A stretch of DNA of 64,000 bases from Peptostreptococcus canis (GTDB lineage: Bacteria > Bacillota > Clostridia > Peptostreptococcales > Peptostreptococcaceae): the NCBI RefSeq assembly GCF_014229965.1, contig NZ_JABGBW010000001.1, positions 449,769 to 513,768 of the forward strand, written 5' to 3'. Made by a program: the position numbers and the translations under genes. The notes under the pieces are model-generated. The model did no database searches. It saw only the letters and a program-made list of their open reading frames with translations, and was not told where the DNA came from. Shown here piece by piece: positions 11,983 through 23,365 of this stretch; positions within the stretch are counted from its first letter, which is position 1, and the number at the start of each line of letters is the position of its first letter.

Positions 11983-12909
11983 ATGAATAAAGTTACTGTA
12001 AGGGAATTGATAGATGATCTAAAATTAAAAGAGATAATTTGTCCTATTGGAAAAGCAGAAAAAATGTTTATAGAAGAGAAAGAGATAAATAGACCTGGAA
12101 TACAGCTTGCAGGTTATTTTAACTATTTTACACCTGAGAGAATTCAAATAATAGGAAAGACTGAATATACGTTTTTTGGTCATTTTGATGAAGCTCACAG
12201 AGAAGAAACTCTAGAGAGTTTTTTTTCATACAATATGCCTATAATAATTGTCACAAGAGGTATGGAACTTAGAGAAGATTTTTATAATTGGGCAAAAAAA
12301 TCAGGTACAATAGTGTGTTCAACTGATAGAGAAACTACAAGGTTTATTAATAAGCTTTCTTCATATTTAGAAGATAGAATGGCTCCAAAAGAAACTTTGC
12401 ATGGAGTATTAGTAGATATCAATGGCGTTGGAGTTTTTATTAGAGGTGAAAGTAGTATAGGAAAATCTGAAACGGCATTGGATTTGGTCCAAAATGGAAA
12501 TAGATTGGTTGCTGATGATGCTGTCGAAATAAAGCGAATAGACGATGGAATATTAGTGGGTCAGGCTCCTGAATTACTTAGAAATTATCTTGAAATAAGA
12601 GGTATAGGAATAATTGACATACAGAGTTTGTATGGTGCAAGAAGTGTAAATTTGAGTAAGAGAATCGATATGGTTGCATATTTGGAAAGTTGGGATAATA
12701 ATAATTATTATGATAGGCTTGGTTTGGACAGGGATTATGAATATATACTTGGTGAGAGAATAGAAAAAATTGTAGTTCCGGTTAAACCCGGCAGAAATAT
12801 AGCAATGGTACTTGAAGTAGCGGCAATGAATTATAGACAGAGACAGATGGGAAAAGATTCGGCCGTAGAATTTACGAATAGACTTAATGATGTAATAAAA
12901 AGCAAATAA
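11983..12909 (+). CDS. hprK: HPr kinase/phosphorylase
   Basis: Bifunctional enzyme that phosphorylates, or removes phosphate from, Ser46 of HPr and so controls carbon catabolite repression in Firmicutes. The 308-residue protein has the N-terminal DRTGG-like domain and a C-terminal kinase domain with Walker A GESSIGKSE (about 153-161) and the signature EIRGIGIIDIQSLYG. The ATG follows AGGGGAG; in-frame codons further upstream lack a ribosome site. Its closeness to rapZ, yvcK and whiA fits a carbon-flux control cluster. Confidence 0.96.
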   Translation: MNKVTVRELIDDLKLKEIICPIGKAEKMFIEEKEINRPGIQLAGYFNYFTPERIQIIGKTEYTFFGHFDEAHREETLESFFSYNMPIIIVTRGMELREDFYNWAKKSGTIVCSTDRETTRFINKLSSYLEDRMAPKETLHGVLVDINGVGVFIRGESSIGKSETALDLVQNGNRLVADDAVEIKRIDDGILVGQAPELLRNYLEIRGIGIIDIQSLYGARSVNLSKRIDMVAYLESWDNNNYYDRLGLDRDYEYILGERIEKIVVPVKPGRNIAMVLEVAAMNYRQRQMGKDSAVEFTNRLNDVIKSK

Positions 12910-12975
12910 ATCTAATATTCTATCAATAATAAAAATATATTTACATAAAAATGTTAATTATTTTTTCTCTAACTA

Positions 12976-13004
12976 TTGTCATTTTTTTGTATATTGGTTA
13001 TTAT
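12976..13004 (+). promoter_or_regulatory. Sigma-A-type promoter for murB
   Basis: TTGTCA (12976-12981) and TATTAT (12999-13004) are separated by exactly 17 bases, and the murB start is 44 bases past the -10 box. Confidence 0.6.
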
Positions 13005-13047
13005 ATAAGGTGGTACTTATTGTTCAAAAGTTTGTAAGGAGGAAATT

Positions 13048-13962
13048 ATGTGTAAAAATGATTTACATAAATTGTTAAAATCTATACTAAAAGAAGATTC
13101 TATTTTTGTAGATGAACCAATGAATAGTCATATTTCCTTCAAGGTAGGAGGTCCTGCAGATTTTCTTGTCAGGCCAACAACAGAGGAGGAAATACAAAAA
13201 GTATTCAAGCTTGCAATAGATAATAATATACCGTTTTTCGTAAAGGGAAATGGTTCTAATATACTTATAAAAGATGGTGGGTTTAGAGGATTAGTAATTG
13301 AAATAGCTGATAATTTCAGTGATTATCATGTTGAGGGAAACACTATTACTGTTCAAACTGGAGCATTACTTTCTATTATAGGGAAAGAAGCTATGAATGC
13401 CAATCTTACCGGTTTTGAATTTGCATCCGGAATACCGGGTTCCCTTGGTGGAGCTTTGGCAATGAATGCAGGTGCATATGGCGGTGAAATGAAAAATATA
13501 GTCAAGTCAGTAAGGATGATAAATGCTAAAGGTGAAATTGTAGAATATACAAATGAAGATATGAAATTCGGATATAGACACAGTGTATTGACTGATGAAA
13601 AGATGATAGCTATTACAGCTGTAATAGAATTAGAAAAGGGCAATTTTGATGAAATAAAAGAAAAAATGAGAGATTTGGCTCATCAAAGAAGAACTAAACA
13701 ACCACTTGAATATCCAAGTGCGGGTAGTACTTTCAAGAGACCGGAAGGATATTTCGCCGGTAAATTGATTCAGGATTCTGATTTAAAAGGAGTGTCAGTA
13801 GGTGGGGCACAAGTATCTGAAAAGCATTCGGGATTTGTAATAAATTACGATAACGCTACTGCCACTGATATTGTAAACTTGATAGATCATGTAAAAGAAA
13901 AAGTATATGATGTTCATGGGGTTAAGTTAGAGGAAGAAGTAAAGATATTAGGCGAAGATTAG
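13048..13962 (+). CDS. murB: UDP-N-acetylenolpyruvoylglucosamine reductase
   Basis: Flavoenzyme that reduces UDP-GlcNAc-enolpyruvate to UDP-MurNAc in peptidoglycan synthesis. The 304-residue protein has the FAD-binding PCMH fold (KVGGPADFLVRP, GNGSNIL, ASGIPGSLGGALAMNAGAYG) and the shorter type II C-terminus of Gram-positives, with the YPSAGSTFKRP segment carrying the proton-donor serine. AAGGAGG precedes the ATG. It has its own promoter and the PHP gene follows after 51 bases. Confidence 0.97.
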   Translation: MCKNDLHKLLKSILKEDSIFVDEPMNSHISFKVGGPADFLVRPTTEEEIQKVFKLAIDNNIPFFVKGNGSNILIKDGGFRGLVIEIADNFSDYHVEGNTITVQTGALLSIIGKEAMNANLTGFEFASGIPGSLGGALAMNAGAYGGEMKNIVKSVRMINAKGEIVEYTNEDMKFGYRHSVLTDEKMIAITAVIELEKGNFDEIKEKMRDLAHQRRTKQPLEYPSAGSTFKRPEGYFAGKLIQDSDLKGVSVGGAQVSEKHSGFVINYDNATATDIVNLIDHVKEKVYDVHGVKLEEEVKILGED

Positions 13963-14013
13963 TAAAGCAATTAATCTAAAAGAGGAGATGGAGTAATCTG
14001 GAGGTGTAATATT

Positions 14014-14751
14014 ATGAAAATTCTTGCAGATTACCATACCCACACTATTTTTAGTTGTGGTGGTAACGATAAAAGAAGACACGCCAAAGGTACTATTGAG
14101 GATAATGTGATTTCTGCAGTAAAAAAAGGTATTGAGACCATTGGAATTTCAGAACATGGTTTTTCTCATATAATGTATGGTTTGTCGAAGGAAAATGCTG
14201 AAAAAGAGAGAAAAGAAATTGATAGACTTAATGAAAAGTATGCCGAAATAAATATTTTAATGGGAATGGAGTGCAACATATTAGATGATACGGGAAGAAT
14301 AGATATGCCTGACGATCAAATTGAAAAATTTGACTATATACTTGCAGGTTATCATTTTGGTTCTAAATCTACATCTTTTGAATCTTTGTTACATCATATA
14401 GATAATTTTTTATTTAGAGGTAAATTTTCAAAAGAATATAATACCAGAGCAGTGATTAATGCTATGAGAAAATATGATATACTATATATTACTCATCCAG
14501 GGGATAAGGGTGCTGTTGATATAGAAAAGATAGCAGAAGTCGCAGAAGAAACAAACACAGGTCTTGAAATAAATGGGCATCATGCAAAATTGGATGTGGA
14601 TATGATAAAAAAAATTAAACATAGAAATATAAAATTTTATATAGGGTCCGATGCACATGACCCTAAAAATGTAGCTAACTTTGAAAAAGCTATGAAAATA
14701 GTAAGAGAATCAGAATTAGAGTTGGATAGAATAGTAAACATTCAAAAATAA
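14014..14751 (+). CDS. PHP-domain metal-dependent phosphoesterase
   Basis: A 245-residue single-domain PHP protein. The metal-binding motifs are clear: DYHTHT at residues 5-10, the SEHG segment, the central Glu in the MGMECNI strand, THPGD, and the closing GSDAHDP. Such proteins hydrolyse phosphoesters such as histidinol phosphate, 3',5'-bisphosphates or nucleotides; which one cannot be told here. The gene occupies the same place between murB and rapZ in related Clostridia. An AT-rich gap of about 150 bases without a gene follows. Confidence 0.88.
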   Translation: MKILADYHTHTIFSCGGNDKRRHAKGTIEDNVISAVKKGIETIGISEHGFSHIMYGLSKENAEKERKEIDRLNEKYAEINILMGMECNILDDTGRIDMPDDQIEKFDYILAGYHFGSKSTSFESLLHHIDNFLFRGKFSKEYNTRAVINAMRKYDILYITHPGDKGAVDIEKIAEVAEETNTGLEINGHHAKLDVDMIKKIKHRNIKFYIGSDAHDPKNVANFEKAMKIVRESELELDRIVNIQK

Positions 14752-14904
14752 TGATGAAAAAATATAAATTAATATAAAAAATAGTTTTTAAGTTAATATT
14801 AGAAAAGGTTTGAGAAATATCAATAATCAAAATAAGATAGAAAATCAATAATTAAAAAAAGTATATAAAGTTTTGAATATGCGATGAAAAAGGAGGAGTG
14901 GAAT

Positions 14905-15768
14905 ATGAAGTTTGTAATAGTAACCGGACTTTCCGGTTCTGGAAAGAGTGAAGCAATGAGAGCACTAGAAGACATGGGATTCTATTGTGTAGATAATCTA
15001 CCTCCTGCATTAATAGTAAATTTTGCAGAATTATTTTTCCACGCAAATTCAAATATAGATAAGGTGGCTCTAGGGATTGATATAAGAGGAAGAGAATTTT
15101 TTCAAGAATTAAATTCGGCATTAGAGCATCTTGGCTCAGCTAATTTTAAGTTTGATATGATATATTTAGACTGTGATGATGATGTATTAATAAAAAGATA
15201 CAAGATGACAAGAAGAAATCATCCTCTTGCAGTGAATTCACGTATTTCTGATGGAATAAAAAAAGAGAGGGTTATAATGGAGCCTCTGAAGAAATACTCT
15301 AAAATGATAATAGATACTACTAACATGAAACCAAAAGATTTAAAAGCTGAAATAGCAAGTATATATGATGAAGGTGATGGATTAGATAGTCCAAATATAA
15401 CTATTTCAGTTGTGTCTTTCGGGTTTAAATATGGATTGCCATTAGATGCCGATTTGGTATTTGATGTAAGATTTTTACCAAATCCGTTTTATGATTTGGA
15501 GTTGAGACCAAAGACGGGTGACAGTGACGATGTAAGGGATTTTGTTATGAATTCGGATGTAAGCATAGAATTTAGAGATAAACTATTTGATATGTATGAT
15601 TTTCTAATTCCTAAATATATTGATGAGGGAAAACAGCATCTTGTAATAGGGATAGGTTGTACAGGCGGTAGACATAGATCTGTTACTTTTGTAAACCTAA
15701 CGTATGATTATCTAAATAAAAAGGGATATAGAACAGTAAAGAAGCATAGAGATGCTAAGTTAGATTGA
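14905..15768 (+). CDS. rapZ: RNase adapter / nucleotide-binding protein RapZ
   Basis: P-loop protein of the RapZ (YvcJ) family, 287 residues; in E. coli it targets GlmZ RNA, and in Firmicutes it binds nucleotides and influences cell-wall precursor control. Walker [10 protein letters not shown] is at residues 8-16, and the C-terminal domain holds the conserved GIGCTGGRHRSV motif. AGGAGG sits at the right distance from the ATG at 14905. Its stop codon nearly touches the next gene, giving the conserved rapZ-yvcK-whiA arrangement. Confidence 0.95.
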   Translation: MKFVIVTGLSGSGKSEAMRALEDMGFYCVDNLPPALIVNFAELFFHANSNIDKVALGIDIRGREFFQELNSALEHLGSANFKFDMIYLDCDDDVLIKRYKMTRRNHPLAVNSRISDGIKKERVIMEPLKKYSKMIIDTTNMKPKDLKAEIASIYDEGDGLDSPNITISVVSFGFKYGLPLDADLVFDVRFLPNPFYDLELRPKTGDSDDVRDFVMNSDVSIEFRDKLFDMYDFLIPKYIDEGKQHLVIGIGCTGGRHRSVTFVNLTYDYLNKKGYRTVKKHRDAKLD

Positions 15769-15779
15769 TGGAGGATTTT

Positions 15780-16931
15780 ATGCAAATTCAATTATCTAAA
15801 TTAGAAATAATACTATCTGTACTAGCTTTATTGGGTATGATAGCTTTTATAGTAGCTATTATAGTTATATATAAACTAATTTCACTATATAAAAAATCTC
15901 TTGTTCAAAGTCAGAATAATACTACAAGATTTCAGCATGCGGATTTCGAACCCAATGTAGTTGTTATAGGCGGTGGTACGGGTCAATCAATTTCTTTAAG
16001 AGGTTTGAAACACGTAACAAAGAATATAACTGCAGTAGTTACAGTTGCTGATGATGGTGGTGGTTCAGGAGCATTGAGAGAGGATCTTGGAATGTTGCCA
16101 CCCGGTGATATCAGAAATTGCTTACTGGCACTTGCTAATATAGAACCGACGATGAATGAAGTAATGCAGTATAGATTTCCGGAAGGGGCATTAAAAGGTC
16201 AGAGTTTTGGGAATTTATTTATAGCAGCTATGACTGGGTTGTATGATAATTTTGAAACAGCTGTATATAAAATGAGTCAGATTTTTGCTATAACAGGAAG
16301 GGTTCTTCCTGTTACGATGGATGATATAAATTTAGTTGCTGAATTGGAAAATGGCGATGTTGTAATTGGTGAATCACATATTCCAAAGGTATCAAAGAAA
16401 ATGAATAGTCCTATAAAAAGATTATACTTGGATAAGAATGATGCCAGACCACTTGACGAGGTTATTCAATCCATTAAAAATGCCGATGCAATAGTAATCG
16501 GACCGGGGAGTCTTTATACCAGTATTTTGCCCAATTTATTGGTTGATGGTATAATAGATGCATTGTCAGCATCAAAGGCACCTAAGATATATGTATGCAA
16601 TATAATGACTCAACCGGGAGAAACAGATGGAAAGAATGTACTTGAACATGTAAATGTATTAGTCGAACATGCAGGCATAAATTTTATAGATTATGTAATA
16701 TCCAACAACGAAGAACTTCCTGTTGGAGTATTTGAAAGATATGCCAAAGATGGTGCCAAGTTAGTATTATTAGATGATGAACAAAAACACACGCTTAATA
16801 TGATGGGAATTACCTATCTGGAGCAAAAACTAATAGAAATAAAAAATGGATATATAAGACATGATTCTGAATTAGTTGCCAATGCTGTTATGAAAATAGC
16901 TATAAAGCATAATTATAAAAATAATATTTAG
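15780..16931 (+). CDS. yvcK: Gluconeogenesis factor YvcK (CofD-like)
   Basis: Member of the YvcK/CofD-like family required for growth on gluconeogenic carbon and for peptidoglycan control, reported to bind UDP-GlcNAc. The 383-residue protein has an extra N-terminal membrane helix (about 9-33), then the Rossmann-like core with VVIGGGTGQS, the TVADDGGGSG loop, and the GPGSLYTSILPNLLV segment. The start chosen is the ATG behind TGGAGG; this ribosome site overlaps the rapZ stop, so the two are translationally linked. Confidence 0.94.
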   Translation: MQIQLSKLEIILSVLALLGMIAFIVAIIVIYKLISLYKKSLVQSQNNTTRFQHADFEPNVVVIGGGTGQSISLRGLKHVTKNITAVVTVADDGGGSGALREDLGMLPPGDIRNCLLALANIEPTMNEVMQYRFPEGALKGQSFGNLFIAAMTGLYDNFETAVYKMSQIFAITGRVLPVTMDDINLVAELENGDVVIGESHIPKVSKKMNSPIKRLYLDKNDARPLDEVIQSIKNADAIVIGPGSLYTSILPNLLVDGIIDALSASKAPKIYVCNIMTQPGETDGKNVLEHVNVLVEHAGINFIDYVISNNEELPVGVFERYAKDGAKLVLLDDEQKHTLNMMGITYLEQKLIEIKNGYIRHDSELVANAVMKIAIKHNYKNNI

Positions 16932-16958
16932 TTAACATTTGATTTGGGGAGTGATATT

Positions 16959-17381
16959 ATGAGAGAAGAGGTAAGTGCAGGTGGTGTTGTAGTTTTCGGC
17001 AATGCAATTCTGTTATTGAGAAAATACAATGGCGATTGGGTCCTACCAAAAGGAAAGGTTGAAGAAGGAGAAACCCGCGAACAAGCAGCACTTAGAGAAG
17101 TTAGAGAAGAAACGGGAGTAAAAGCGCAAATAGATAAATATTTAGGCGAAATCCACTATACTTATAAAGAGAATTGGGACCTCAATAAAGGGGTACATAA
17201 AATTGTATTTTGGTATTTAATGCATACAAAAAATATGGATACTATTCCACAAAAAGAAGAAGGATTTGTGGATGCCAAGTTTATTCATATTGACAGAGTG
17301 GCAGATATGGCTCGTTATGATGATGAAAAAGAAATAATAAAAGTAGCCCTTGATGAGATAAAAAAGGAGTTAAAAAAGTAA
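16959..17381 (+). CDS. NUDIX hydrolase
   Basis: A 140-residue pyrophosphohydrolase of the NUDIX superfamily. The full NUDIX box is visible as [23 protein letters not shown] (about 39-61), which binds the divalent metal. Substrate unknown; Ap4A- or (d)NTP-type hydrolases are the closest in feel. The ATG follows GGGGAG. It lies between yvcK and whiA; an insertion at this place is less universal than the neighbours. Confidence 0.9.
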   Translation: MREEVSAGGVVVFGNAILLLRKYNGDWVLPKGKVEEGETREQAALREVREETGVKAQIDKYLGEIHYTYKENWDLNKGVHKIVFWYLMHTKNMDTIPQKEEGFVDAKFIHIDRVADMARYDDEKEIIKVALDEIKKELKK

Positions 17382-17384
17382 CTT

Positions 17385-18350
17385 ATGTCTTTTTCAACTG
17401 ATGCTAAAAATGAGTTATCAAGAGTCAATCCTGAAAGTAAAACTTTAGACATGGCTGAATTATCGGCACTTATAAGGTTAGCAGGAAGTATACAATTGTC
17501 CGGAAATATGCAGATAAGTCTAAAAATATCTACTGAATTAAACTCAATAGCTAGAAAAGTATTTAAAATGCTTAAAAATCACTTCAATATAAATACTAGT
17601 ATCACAGTAAATAAAAATCAGATGTTAAAAAAAAATAACAGTTATATTTTAACTGTCACACCGGAAATGGGTGCAAGTAAACTATTGGTGGATTTAGGTA
17701 TACTTGAAAATGAAAGAAGTTTTTTTCCAAGAAATGATATACCAAACTCAATAGTAAGTGAGCCTGAACATGCACATGCATATATTAGAGGGGCTTTTTT
17801 AGGAGGAGGATCTATTAATGATCCTGAAAAAAATTATCACATGGAATTTGTGACAAATAATGAAGACTATTCATATGAGCTATGCGATTTAATAAATTCT
17901 ATGGGATTTAATAGTAAAATAGTAATCAGAAAAAATAATTATGTGGTTTATTTAAAAGAAAGTGAGCAAATTTCTGATTTATTAGCGATTATAGGTGCTA
18001 CAAATGCTATGTTTGCATTTCAAAATACTATTATAGCTAAAGAAGTGAGGAATAATGTAAACAGAATCGTAAATTGCGAAACAGCAAATTTATCAAAAAC
18101 CGTAGATGCTGCAGTAAGGCAGGTTGAAAGCATACTTATTATTCAAAAAACTATAGGTATAAGCAAATTGCCGGAAAATTTGCAGGAATTAGCCATTTTA
18201 AGGTTAGAGCATGAGGATAAGAGTCTCAAAGAATTAGGAGAAATGCTTAATCCTCCATTGGGTAAATCGGGAGTAAATCACAGATTCAAAAATATTGAGA
18301 AAATAGCAGATAAGTATAGAGATGAGGTATCTCTGGAAGATTTGTTTTAA
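17385..18350 (+). CDS. whiA: DNA-binding protein WhiA
   Basis: Gram-positive regulator of cell division and, in actinobacteria, sporulation. The 321 residues comprise a degenerate LAGLIDADG homing-endonuclease-like N-terminal region ([21 protein letters not shown]) and a C-terminal helix-turn-helix ([20 protein letters not shown]). It starts three bases after the NUDIX stop codon, so translation is coupled. A perfect palindromic terminator follows. Confidence 0.95.
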   Translation: MSFSTDAKNELSRVNPESKTLDMAELSALIRLAGSIQLSGNMQISLKISTELNSIARKVFKMLKNHFNINTSITVNKNQMLKKNNSYILTVTPEMGASKLLVDLGILENERSFFPRNDIPNSIVSEPEHAHAYIRGAFLGGGSINDPEKNYHMEFVTNNEDYSYELCDLINSMGFNSKIVIRKNNYVVYLKESEQISDLLAIIGATNAMFAFQNTIIAKEVRNNVNRIVNCETANLSKTVDAAVRQVESILIIQKTIGISKLPENLQELAILRLEHEDKSLKELGEMLNPPLGKSGVNHRFKNIEKIADKYRDEVSLEDLF

Positions 18351-18398
18351 TATAAGAGTGATAATATAGCTATAAGCTTGAAATTATCGTAAGTTTTG

Positions 18399-18425
18399 GC
18401 TGATGCATATGCATCAGCTATTTTT
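18399..18425 (+). terminator. Palindromic terminator between whiA and dnaE
   Basis: GCTGATGCAT (18399-18408) and its exact complement (18409-18418) form a perfect 20-base palindrome, followed by TATTTTT. It ends the rapZ-yvcK-whiA unit and lies directly before the dnaE ribosome site. Confidence 0.75.
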
Positions 18426-18441
18426 GAAGGGAGGCGAAATG

Positions 18442-21400
18442 ATGAATAAATTGCAAGATACTATAGTTAATAATAAAGATAATAATGTGGATAATAAAGA
18501 AAATGATAAAGATATCGATATCGACAGTCAAGAAGTTAATCCGGAAAAAACTGATTTTTGTCACCTTCATGTTCATACAGAGTATAGCTTATTAGATGGA
18601 TTTTCAAGATTAGACTGGTTGATTCCAAGGATAAAAGAATTGGGAATGACCTCCTGTGCAATTACAGACCATGGTTCAATGTTTGGAGTAGTAGATTTTT
18701 ATAAAAAATGCAAAAAATATGGAATTAAACCTATTTTAGGGTGTGAGGTATATGTAGCGTCAAGAAGTCTGGAAGATAAAGATCCCAATTTAGATAAATA
18801 CTCATCTCATTTAATTTTGTTGGCAGAAAACAATACCGGTTATAAAAACTTGATAAAAATAGTTTCGGACTCGTATGTTAAGGGATTTTATTATAAACCT
18901 AGAACTGATAAGGAACAACTAAGAAAATACTCTGAGGGGATAATATGCCTTTCAGCTTGTTTGAATGGGGAAATACCAAAAGCATTAATAGCAAGAGACT
19001 ATGATTTGGCAAAAAGGATTGCAAACGAGTATTTGGATATTTATGGTAGAGACAATTTCTTTTTAGAGGTTCAGGATCATAAGCTATTTGAAGATAAAGA
19101 AGTAAATGCAGGTATAATGAAGCTTTCAAAAGAATTGAATATTCCTATGGTGGCTACAAATGACGCACATTATGTAAACAGAGAGGATTCAAAAAATCAC
19201 GATGTATTGATGTGTATACAGATGCAAAAGATACTGGAAGATCCAACAAGAATGAAATTTCCCAATGATGAGTTTTATATAAAATCCAGGAAAGAAATGG
19301 AAGAACTTTTTTCATTTGCTCCGGAATCAATAGATAATACATTAAAGATTGCAAATAGATGCAATGTTGATTTTGATTTTAATACATATCATATACCTTC
19401 ATTTGATATACCGGACGGATATACGGTAGAATCATATTTAAGAGAGCTTTGCTATAGAGGTCTGGATGAAAGATACGATATTATAACTGATGAGATAAAG
19501 GAAAGATTGGATTTTGAAATAAACGTAATTAAATCAATGGGATATTTGGAATATTTCCTTATAGTCTGGGATTTTATAAGATATGCTAAAAATAATAAAA
19601 TAATGGTAGGTCCGGGCAGAGGATCTGCGGCGGGATCGATAGTAGCGTATACCCTTCATATTACCGATATAGATCCTATTAAATACAATTTGTTGTTTGA
19701 GAGATTTCTTAATCCTGAAAGAGTTACAATGCCCGATATTGATATTGATTTCTGCTATGAAAGAAGAGAAGAAGTAATAGAGTATGTGAAAAGAAAATAT
19801 GGAGATGACCATGTTGCCCAAATTATAACATTCGGTACTATGGGTGCAAAATTAGCCATTAGAGATGTCGGCAGGGTAATGGATATTTCATATAATAAAG
19901 TAGATTCCGTCGCCAAAGAAATACCATTTGCACTTGGAATGACTATCGATAGAGCGTTTGATGAAAATAATAATTTAGTTAAGATGTACGAAAATGACGA
20001 AGATGTAAAGGAAATAATAGATGTATCTAAAAAGTTAGAGGGGATGTTAAGACATGCATCAACGCATGCGGCGGGAGTCGTTATTTCCAAAAAACCGGTA
20101 TATGAATACGTTCCGCTATACAGGAATCAAGATTCTATTACGACACAGTTTACAATGACTACACTTGAAGAGCTGGGACTTTTAAAAATGGACTTTTTGG
20201 GACTTCGTACGCTGACGGTTATTAGAGATGCACTTGATTTAATTGAACTAAACAGAAAAGAAAAAGGATATAAAGAAGTAATAGATTTTGCAAAAATGGA
20301 ATATGATGATCCGACAGTATATGAACAACTTTCTTTGGGAAATACATTAGGAGTATTTCAGCTTGAAAGTGCAGGAATGAGAAACTTTATGAAACAATTA
20401 AAGCCTAGTAATTTTGAAGATATAGTAGCGGGTATATCTCTTTTTAGACCGGGTCCAATGGATTCCATACCGACATATGTAAATTGCAAACACAATCCTC
20501 ATGAGGTGAAATATTTGCATGAGAAATTAAAACCTATACTTGAAGTTACCTATGGTTGTCTTGTATATCAGGAACAGGTAATGCAGGTAGTTAGAGAATT
20601 AGGTGGATACAGCTTCGGACGTAGCGATTTGGTTAGAAGAGCCATGAGTAAAAAGAAAATGGATGTAATGGAAGAGGAAAGACAGTATTTCATTTATGGC
20701 AAATTAGATGAGGATGATCAGATAGAAATACCGGGATGTGTTAGAAATGGTGTCCCGGAAGATATTGCAAACCAAATTTTTGATGAGATGATCGATTTTG
20801 CAAAATATGCTTTTAATAAATCCCATGCTGCGGCATATGGTGTATTGGCATATGAAACGGCATATTTAAAAACTCATTATCCGGTGGAATTTATGGCGGC
20901 ATTAATGACCTCTGTAATGGGAAATACGGATAAGGTAGTTGAATATATAGGGGAATGTGAGGCAATAGGTATTAAGGTACTTCCACCTGATATTAATAAA
21001 TCATATTCCAAATTCTCAGTAGATGGTGATAATATCAGATTCGGTTTGGCTGCTGTAAAAAATGTCGGCTCAAACGTGATTGATATGATAGTTTCTGAAA
21101 GAGAAGAAAATGGAGATTTTACGGATTTAGCGAATCTATTAAAGAGACTGGATTCAAAATACACCAATAAAAGAGTAATAGAAAGCCTTATAAAATGTGG
21201 AGCTTTTGATTCATTAGGTCAGAACAGGGCCACTTTGATGAGTGGATTTGAAACGCTAATGGAGAGCATTTCAAAAAACAGAAAGAAAAATGTCGATGGG
21301 CAAATATCTTTATTTGAAATAATGGCAAATTCCGGTGATGATGAACTTGTTGCGGAGTCTGAAAATAATACATTGACATTTGTAGAGGAATTTAAAGATA

Positions 21401-22119
21401 AAATTAGATTGGAATTGGAAAAAGAGGTCTTAGGACTGTACGTATCCGGGCATCCCCTGTCTGAGTATAAAGATATATTGGAAAAAAGAACATCCATTAA
21501 TTGTGCAGAAATCAATAAACTTAAAGAGGATCCTCAAACTTTATTGGAATTAAATAATAAAGAACACATAATGGGCGGAATGATAAAGGGGAAAAGATTG
21601 AGCACCACAAAAAGAAACCAAATTATGGCTTTCATAGAACTTGAAGATTTATTTGGAAAGGTTGATATGGTAGCTTTCCCGGGGGAACTTGATAAATATC
21701 AGGATTTACTGAAAGAAGACAATATAGTTCTGGTAAAGGGAAAAATATCTGTACGTGGAGACGATATGGTTTCTTTGAATATTGGAGAAGTAAAAAATAT
21801 TGAAGACGACTCCGACTTTGCCAATTTAAATTCATATAAGAAAAATAACTATAGTAACTATAACAATGGACATAGTGGAACCGGAAAAAAAGTATATATC
21901 AGAATTGACTCCATGGAAAATCAAGAGTTAATTGATGAAATTTGCAAAATAATTCGTAGACATCAGGGAACTGATGATGTATTGTTTTTTCCAATTGATG
22001 AAAACGAAAATGGTGGCAAAATAACATATAAGCTTTCAGGAATGGGAACATTTGCTGACGAAAATCTATCAGAAGATTTGTGTAGGGCTCTTGCGAAAGA
22101 AAATATAATAATAAAGTAA
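18442..22119 (+). CDS. dnaE: DNA polymerase III subunit alpha
   Basis: Replicative C-family polymerase of the DnaE type, about 1225 residues. The N-terminal PHP domain begins at CHLHVHTEYSLLDG after a charged Asn/Asp-rich leader of about 35 residues. The catalytic aspartates lie in PDIDIDF near residue 432, and a C-terminal OB-fold region follows around 1010-1090. Two adjacent ATG codons (18439, 18442) fit GGGAGG; the second has the better spacing. In Clostridia DnaE works beside PolC, and here it sits upstream of pfkA. Confidence 0.96.
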   Translation: MNKLQDTIVNNKDNNVDNKENDKDIDIDSQEVNPEKTDFCHLHVHTEYSLLDGFSRLDWLIPRIKELGMTSCAITDHGSMFGVVDFYKKCKKYGIKPILGCEVYVASRSLEDKDPNLDKYSSHLILLAENNTGYKNLIKIVSDSYVKGFYYKPRTDKEQLRKYSEGIICLSACLNGEIPKALIARDYDLAKRIANEYLDIYGRDNFFLEVQDHKLFEDKEVNAGIMKLSKELNIPMVATNDAHYVNREDSKNHDVLMCIQMQKILEDPTRMKFPNDEFYIKSRKEMEELFSFAPESIDNTLKIANRCNVDFDFNTYHIPSFDIPDGYTVESYLRELCYRGLDERYDIITDEIKERLDFEINVIKSMGYLEYFLIVWDFIRYAKNNKIMVGPGRGSAAGSIVAYTLHITDIDPIKYNLLFERFLNPERVTMPDIDIDFCYERREEVIEYVKRKYGDDHVAQIITFGTMGAKLAIRDVGRVMDISYNKVDSVAKEIPFALGMTIDRAFDENNNLVKMYENDEDVKEIIDVSKKLEGMLRHASTHAAGVVISKKPVYEYVPLYRNQDSITTQFTMTTLEELGLLKMDFLGLRTLTVIRDALDLIELNRKEKGYKEVIDFAKMEYDDPTVYEQLSLGNTLGVFQLESAGMRNFMKQLKPSNFEDIVAGISLFRPGPMDSIPTYVNCKHNPHEVKYLHEKLKPILEVTYGCLVYQEQVMQVVRELGGYSFGRSDLVRRAMSKKKMDVMEEERQYFIYGKLDEDDQIEIPGCVRNGVPEDIANQIFDEMIDFAKYAFNKSHAAAYGVLAYETAYLKTHYPVEFMAALMTSVMGNTDKVVEYIGECEAIGIKVLPPDINKSYSKFSVDGDNIRFGLAAVKNVGSNVIDMIVSEREENGDFTDLANLLKRLDSKYTNKRVIESLIKCGAFDSLGQNRATLMSGFETLMESISKNRKKNVDGQISLFEIMANSGDDELVAESENNTLTFVEEFKDKIRLELEKEVLGLYVSGHPLSEYKDILEKRTSINCAEINKLKEDPQTLLELNNKEHIMGGMIKGKRLSTTKRNQIMAFIELEDLFGKVDMVAFPGELDKYQDLLKEDNIVLVKGKISVRGDDMVSLNIGEVKNIEDDSDFANLNSYKKNNYSNYNNGHSGTGKKVYIRIDSMENQELIDEICKIIRRHQGTDDVLFFPIDENENGGKITYKLSGMGTFADENLSEDLCRALAKENIIIK

Positions 22120-22138
22120 ATTTGTAAAAAGTATTTTT

Positions 22139-22186
22139 AAAACATCTATCATGTGTTATAATAACAAATGGTGGATGTTTTTATTT
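22139..22186 (+). terminator. Intrinsic terminator after dnaE
   Basis: A 14-base stem, AAAACATCTATCAT (22139-22152) with ATGGTGGATGTTTT (22168-22181) including G-U pairs, is followed by TATTTTT. The remainder of the 250-base gap to pfkA is AT-rich and should hold the pfkA promoter; a TATAAT is at 22325-22330 without a convincing -35 box. Confidence 0.8.
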
Positions 22187-22369
22187 TTGAAAAATACCAC
22201 AAAATTTTTTATCCAATATGGGATATTAAACGTACAATGTGGACTAATTAAGTCCCTTTAATAAGAAGAATTCAAATCAAGTGTAATAAATATGTTTAAA
22301 AATACTTTGATTTGGTGATAATAATATAATATAAAAGAGTTGAAAGATTTTTATTGTAACAGGAGGTAA

Positions 22370-23347
<978 letters not shown>

Positions 23348-23365
23348 TACTGGATAGGAGTGATT